NCBI GenBank assembly: GCA_945916025.1 | Contig: CAMEGD010000060.1 | Coordinates: 1-8,294 of the forward strand | Reading direction: 5' to 3' | Source of the DNA: an uncultured Clostridia bacterium | GTDB lineage: Bacteria > Bacillota > Clostridia > Tissierellales > Peptoniphilaceae | DNA length: 8,294 nt | The notes under the pieces: model-generated | Told to the model about the DNA's origin: nothing | Databases searched by the model: none | The model's input: the letters and a program-made list of their open reading frames with translations, nothing else | Part shown: in pieces, positions 5,131 through 8,294 of the stretch | How positions within the stretch are numbered: position 1 is the stretch's first letter | Layout of the letters: every line of letters starts with the position of its first letter | Translations under genes and position numbers: made by a program

Positions 5131-6801
5131 TTGAAAACAGACGTTCAAATAGCTCAAGAGGCGAAAATGCAGCCAATCGTTGAGGTTGCAAAAAAACTAG
5201 GTATTGATGAAGATTACCTTATCCAATACGGTAAATATAAGGCGAAAATTGACCTTAGATTACTAGAAAAATATTCTGACAAGGAAGATGGAAAGCTTAT
5301 TTTAGTATCAGCAATTAACCCAACACCAGCTGGAGAAGGAAAGACTACAGTAAATATTGGTTTATCAATGGCCTTAAATAGAATAGGTAAAAAAACTGTT
5401 ACAACTCTAAGAGAACCTTCATTGGGACCTAGCTTTGGAGTTAAAGGTGGAGCAGCAGGTGGAGGATATGCACAAGTAGTTCCTATGGAAGATATTAACC
5501 TTCACTTTACAGGAGACTTCCATGCAATTACAACTGCAAATAACCTAATCTCAGCTTTACTTGATAACCACCTTCAACAAGGTAACAAACTAAACATCGA
5601 CCCAAGAAGAATAGTTTGGAAAAGAGTATTAGACATGAACGACAGGGCTCTAAGAAATATAGTAGTAGGCCTTGGTGGAAAACCAAACGGAGTTCCTAGA
5701 GAAGATGGTTTTGATATTACAGTTGCTTCTGAAATCATGGCTATATTCTGTTTAGCTACTGACCTTGAAGACCTTAAGAGAAGAGTTGGAGACATTTTAG
5801 TTGCTTATAACTATGATGGAGAACCAGTATATGCAAAAGATTTAGAAGCTCAAGGAGCAGTTTCCTTATTATTAAAAGATGCTATTAACCCAAACCTAGT
5901 ACAAACATTAGAAAACACACCAGCAATTATTCATGGTGGACCATTTGCAAATATTGCCCATGGATGTAACTCTGTTACAGCATTAAAGATGGGTATGAAA
6001 CTTGGTGATTATACAGTTACAGAAGCAGGATTTGGTGCTGACTTAGGTGCAGAAAAATTCTTTAACATCACTGCTAGATATGGTGGAGTAAAACCATCAG
6101 CAACAGTTTTAGTAGCTACTGTAAGAGCATTGAAACACCACGGGGGAGCTAAAAAAGACGAGTTAGGCCAAGAAAATTTAGCTCAATTAGAAGCAGGTTT
6201 CCCTAACTTAGAAAAACACATAGAAAATATCAGAAAATTTGGTATTGAACCAATAGTTGCAATCAACGAATTCCCAACTGATACAGAAGCTGAAATCAAC
6301 CTAATAGTAAATAAGTGTAAAGACCTTGGTGTTGAAGCAGTTCCAATTCAAGTTTGGGCTAAAGGCGGAGAAGGTGCTGAAGAATTAGCTAAAAAAGTAG
6401 TAGAAGTAGTTGAAAGAGACGAAGCTAACTTCAAGTTTTTATACGACATGGACTTAAGTATACCTGAAAAGATTGAAAAAATAGCTAAAGAAGTTTATGG
6501 AGCAGAAGGAGTTGACTTTACAAGTGCAGCTCAAAAATCAATAAGAGAATACGAAAAACTTGGTTATGACAAAGTACCAGTATGTATGGCTAAGACTCAA
6601 TATTCATTATCTGATGATCCAAGCTTATTAGCTAGACCTAAAGACTTTAGAATTACAGTTAGAGGCTTTAAGGTATCTAGAGGTGCAGGCTTTATAGTTG
6701 CTTTAACAGGTGACATAATGACTATGCCAGGACTTCCAAAAGTTCCAGCAGCAAACAAGATGGATATACTTCCAGATGGAGAGATTGTAGGATTATTTTA
6801 A
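5131..6801 (+). CDS. fhs: Formate--tetrahydrofolate ligase (10-formyl-THF synthetase)
   Basis: Catalyses formate + ATP + THF to 10-formyl-THF + ADP + phosphate, reversibly; in fermenting anaerobes the reverse direction can make ATP. The 556 residues match the usual full length. Clear signs are the phosphate-binding loop TPAGEGKT (65-72), REPSLGP (94-100), FGVKGGAAGGGYAQV (102-116), DINLHFTGDFHAI (121-133) and the ending DGEIVGLF. The TTG start is supported by AAAGGAG (5117-5123) seven bases upstream and by the conserved N-terminus MKTDVQIAQEAKMQPI, which a downstream ATG would remove. It lies 17 bases after fchA. Its position between fchA and ftcD suggests it disposes of the one-carbon unit from formimino-THF as formate with energy gain, rather than serving only biosynthesis. 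A methenyl-THF cyclohydrolase, needed between FchA and Fhs, is not in the window. Confidence 0.97.
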   Translation: MKTDVQIAQEAKMQPIVEVAKKLGIDEDYLIQYGKYKAKIDLRLLEKYSDKEDGKLILVSAINPTPAGEGKTTVNIGLSMALNRIGKKTVTTLREPSLGPSFGVKGGAAGGGYAQVVPMEDINLHFTGDFHAITTANNLISALLDNHLQQGNKLNIDPRRIVWKRVLDMNDRALRNIVVGLGGKPNGVPREDGFDITVASEIMAIFCLATDLEDLKRRVGDILVAYNYDGEPVYAKDLEAQGAVSLLLKDAINPNLVQTLENTPAIIHGGPFANIAHGCNSVTALKMGMKLGDYTVTEAGFGADLGAEKFFNITARYGGVKPSATVLVATVRALKHHGGAKKDELGQENLAQLEAGFPNLEKHIENIRKFGIEPIVAINEFPTDTEAEINLIVNKCKDLGVEAVPIQVWAKGGEGAEELAKKVVEVVERDEANFKFLYDMDLSIPEKIEKIAKEVYGAEGVDFTSAAQKSIREYEKLGYDKVPVCMAKTQYSLSDDPSLLARPKDFRITVRGFKVSRGAGFIVALTGDIMTMPGLPKVPAANKMDILPDGEIVGLF

Positions 6802-6806
6802 TATAG

Positions 6807-6831
6807 AAAGGGACCTATTTAGGTCTCTTTT
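6807..6831 (+). terminator. Intra-operon hairpin with short U-tract (partial terminator or processing site)
   Basis: AAAGGGACCT (6807-6816) and AGGTCTCTTT (6821-6830) form a 10-bp stem with one G-U pair and a four-base ATTT loop, ending in TTTT (6828-6831, partly in the stem). It lies six bases after the fhs stop and just before the ftcD Shine-Dalgarno. The short U-run suggests only partial termination, or an mRNA-stability element that makes ftcD less abundant than fhs. ftcD has no obvious promoter of its own here. Confidence 0.55.
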
Positions 6832-6854
6832 AAAAAGAAAAGGAGTTTTTATAA

Positions 6855-7760
6855 ATGGCTAGATTAGTAGAATGTGTACCAAATTTTAGTGAAGGTAGAG
6901 ACCTTAAAAAAGTAGAAAAAATTGTTGATGAAATTAGAAAAATCAAAGAAGTTACTCTTTTAGACTATTCATCAGACTCAGACCACAACAGATCAGTAGT
7001 AACTATTATTGGTGAACCTGAAAAGGTAAAAGAAGCAGTTATTAATGCAATTAAAGTTGCAACTGACCTTATAGATATGTCAAGTCACGAAGGTGCTCAT
7101 CCAAGAATGGGAGCAACTGACGTAGTTCCATTTACACCAGTTTCAGAAATTACTATGGATGAATGTATAGAACTTGCAAAAGAAGTTGGACAAGCAATTG
7201 GAGAAATGGGAATACCTGTTTACCTATATGAAGATGCAGCTTCAAAACCTGAAAGAAAAAACCTTGCAGACGTTAGAAAGGGTCAATATGAAGCTTTTTT
7301 TGACAAGATTAAAGAAGAAGGTTGGGAACCTGACTTTGGTCCAAGGGAAATGAACAAAAAATCAGGAGCAACTGCAGTAGGTGCAAGAGTTACCCTAGTT
7401 GCCTTTAATGTAAACTTAGATACTCCAGACTTAGAAATCGCTCAAGCAATAGCTAAAAAGGTTAGATTTATAGGTGGTGGACTAAGATTTGTAAAGGGTA
7501 TTGGCTTAAAGGTGGAAGAAAGAAACATTACCCAAGTATCTATGAACTTAGTAAACTATGAAAAAACTAGAGTTTATCAAGCTTATGAAGCAGTAAAAAT
7601 GGAAGCTAGAAGATATGGTGTAAATGTTGTAGGAACAGAAGTTATAGGAACAGTTCCTATGAAATCCCTTATTGATGCTGCAGAATACTACCTTCAAATA
7701 GAAAACTTTGATATTAATCAAATATTAGAAAAGAGACTTTTAGACGAACAAAATAAATAA
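6855..7760 (+). CDS. ftcD: Glutamate formimidoyltransferase
   Basis: Transfers the formimidoyl group from N-formimidoyl-L-glutamate to tetrahydrofolate, giving glutamate and 5-formimidoyl-THF. The 301 residues correspond to the N-terminal transferase half of mammalian FTCD, without the cyclodeaminase domain, which here is the separate fchA product. Signs are VECVPNFSEGRD (5-16), DSDHNRSVVT (41-50), HEGAHPRMGATDVVPFTPV (78-96) with His82 at the place of the catalytic His82 of mammalian FTCD, and GARVTLVAFNVNLDT in the second subdomain. The ATG is preceded by AAAAGGAG at 6837-6844, ten bases upstream. It is the last gene of the operon, followed by a strong terminator. A glycine formimidoyltransferase of purine fermentation would look similar; the HutI-like neighbour favours glutamate but does not prove it. 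Confidence 0.92.
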   Translation: MARLVECVPNFSEGRDLKKVEKIVDEIRKIKEVTLLDYSSDSDHNRSVVTIIGEPEKVKEAVINAIKVATDLIDMSSHEGAHPRMGATDVVPFTPVSEITMDECIELAKEVGQAIGEMGIPVYLYEDAASKPERKNLADVRKGQYEAFFDKIKEEGWEPDFGPREMNKKSGATAVGARVTLVAFNVNLDTPDLEIAQAIAKKVRFIGGGLRFVKGIGLKVEERNITQVSMNLVNYEKTRVYQAYEAVKMEARRYGVNVVGTEVIGTVPMKSLIDAAEYYLQIENFDINQILEKRLLDEQNK

Positions 7761-7775
7761 TAAAAGTATTTGAGG

Positions 7776-7806
7776 AAGGACAGGCTAAGAAAAAGCCTGT
7801 CTTTTT
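7776..7806 (+). terminator. Intrinsic terminator of the hutI-ftcD operon
   Basis: GACAGGCT (7779-7786) pairs with AGCCTGTC (7794-7801) around a seven-base A-rich loop, extended by a G-U and two A-U pairs into AAG/TTT, and followed by TTTTT (7802-7806). It starts 15 bases after the ftcD stop. This is the strongest terminator in the window and separates the catabolic operon from the next gene. Confidence 0.9.
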
Positions 7807-7834
7807 AATATTTTCCTTTTAAAATGACAAAAAA

Positions 7835-7895
7835 TTGATATAATTAAAATAGATATTAAAAATATTAAAGTTTAAATAAAAATAATTAAGAGGAG
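7835..7895 (+). promoter_or_regulatory. Possible promoter and RBS of the downstream membrane-protein gene
   Basis: A perfect TATAAT lies at 7839-7844, after the operon terminator and 60 bases before the next start codon. No good -35 is found at the standard distance: an ATGACA at 7824-7829 is too close for this -10, though it is 15 bp from an alternative TAAAAT at 7845-7850. The Shine-Dalgarno AGGAG (7891-7895) is nine bases before the ATG at 7905. Confidence 0.4.
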
Positions 7896-7904
7896 AATAA
7901 GAAA

Positions 7905-8294
7905 ATGAATAAGTTTAAGAATTATTTCTTAGGTTTTTTAATTATATTCTTAGTTTTATTTGGGATTATGGTTTTAAACCAAATATTATCTATATACAAT
8001 AACTTATCTACAATTAATCCCTACTTGGGAATATTTGTAGCTGGACTTTGTGTCTTATTACTTGGGATTTTACTATTTATGCAGCTATATGCAATTTTTA
8101 GATTTCCTAAATTTAGACCTTTACCAGAAAATCCTACTGAAGAGGAAGTAAGAGTGTATAAGGAACTTTATCTAACTAGACTAATGAGAAATAAGGTTCT
8201 TAGAAAGTCAGGTTACGAATTTGTTGGAGAAACTACTGATGAAAAAATAGAAAATACAACTTCCTATCTTAAGGCTGTGGCAATGGAGAGGATA
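7905..8294 (+). CDS. Two-helix membrane protein, probable DUF697 family (3' end off window)
   Basis: The ATG at 7905, with AGGAG nine bases upstream, opens a frame that continues through the last base, giving 130 residues so far. Residues about 8-27 and 42-64 are strongly hydrophobic and likely two membrane helices. They are followed by IFRFPKFRPLPENPTEEE and then a charged stretch with many Lys, Arg and Glu. This order (two helices, a proline-bearing linker, then a charged cytoplasmic region) resembles the N-terminus of DUF697/YcjF-like proteins of Clostridia, whose diagnostic C-terminal motif would lie beyond the window. The function of that family is poorly known. The operon terminator before it, and its own possible promoter, suggest it is not part of the formimino pathway. 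The family call is from pattern memory and is moderate. Confidence 0.75.
   Translation, partial: MNKFKNYFLGFLIIFLVLFGIMVLNQILSIYNNLSTINPYLGIFVAGLCVLLLGILLFMQLYAIFRFPKFRPLPENPTEEEVRVYKELYLTRLMRNKVLRKSGYEFVGETTDEKIENTTSYLKAVAMERI

Noticed and set aside
5574..5795. Minus-strand open frame of about 73 codons inside fhs
   Set aside because: fhs is full-length and highly conserved across this stretch; the opposite frame is incidental.
1..8294. CRISPR array, tRNA, rRNA, insertion sequence or attachment site
   Set aside because: No regularly spaced repeats, clover-leaf tRNA signatures, rRNA segments, transposase motifs or paired element ends were found on either strand.

Overview
The window is AT-rich DNA from a low-GC Gram-positive anaerobe. 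Strong AGGAGG-type ribosome binding sites, GTG/TTG starts, a sigma-54 activator of the RocR kind and a histidine/one-carbon catabolic operon point to Bacillota, most likely Clostridia/Tissierellia (for example a Peptoniphilaceae-like organism). The lineage is an inference from style; no rRNA or other decisive marker is present.

Layout. (1) Positions 1-39 are G/C homopolymer that does not continue the gene it abuts and look like a sequencing or assembly artefact at a contig end. (2) murC (peptidoglycan synthesis) is on the minus strand, reading off the left edge, with only its last residues lost. (3) A 139-bp divergent promoter region holds an extended -10 promoter for murC, a sigma-70-type promoter for the next gene, and an inverted repeat between them. 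(4) A PAS-AAA+-Fis sigma-54 activator is on the plus strand. (5) A 332-bp control region carries two tandem 17-bp dyads (candidate enhancer), a near-consensus -24/-12 sigma-54 promoter, a possible 16-codon leader ORF, a small operator-like dyad and an 8-bp hairpin. (6) A four-gene operon follows: hutI-like imidazolonepropionase, fchA (formimidoyl-THF cyclodeaminase), fhs (formate-THF ligase) and ftcD (formimidoyltransferase). It has a weak internal hairpin before ftcD and a strong intrinsic terminator after it. (7) A separate gene for a two-helix membrane protein, probably DUF697 family, runs off the right edge.

How it fits together. The HutI-like enzyme would open an imidazolone ring to a formimino-amino acid. 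FtcD would move the formimino group to tetrahydrofolate, FchA would release ammonia to give 5,10-methenyl-THF, and Fhs, running in reverse, could recover ATP with release of formate. A separate cyclohydrolase (FolD type), not seen here, must link methenyl-THF to 10-formyl-THF. The adjacent activator is the obvious candidate to switch the operon on through sigma-54.

Most interesting points: a self-contained sigma-54 circuit for formimino catabolism; an operon bounded at both ends within the window that lacks hutH and hutU; and a HutI homologue that is divergent around its active site, with Asn where the family's metal-binding Asp is expected. Histidine is the simplest substrate, but an imidazolone from another source, such as purine fermentation through formiminoglycine, is a real alternative.
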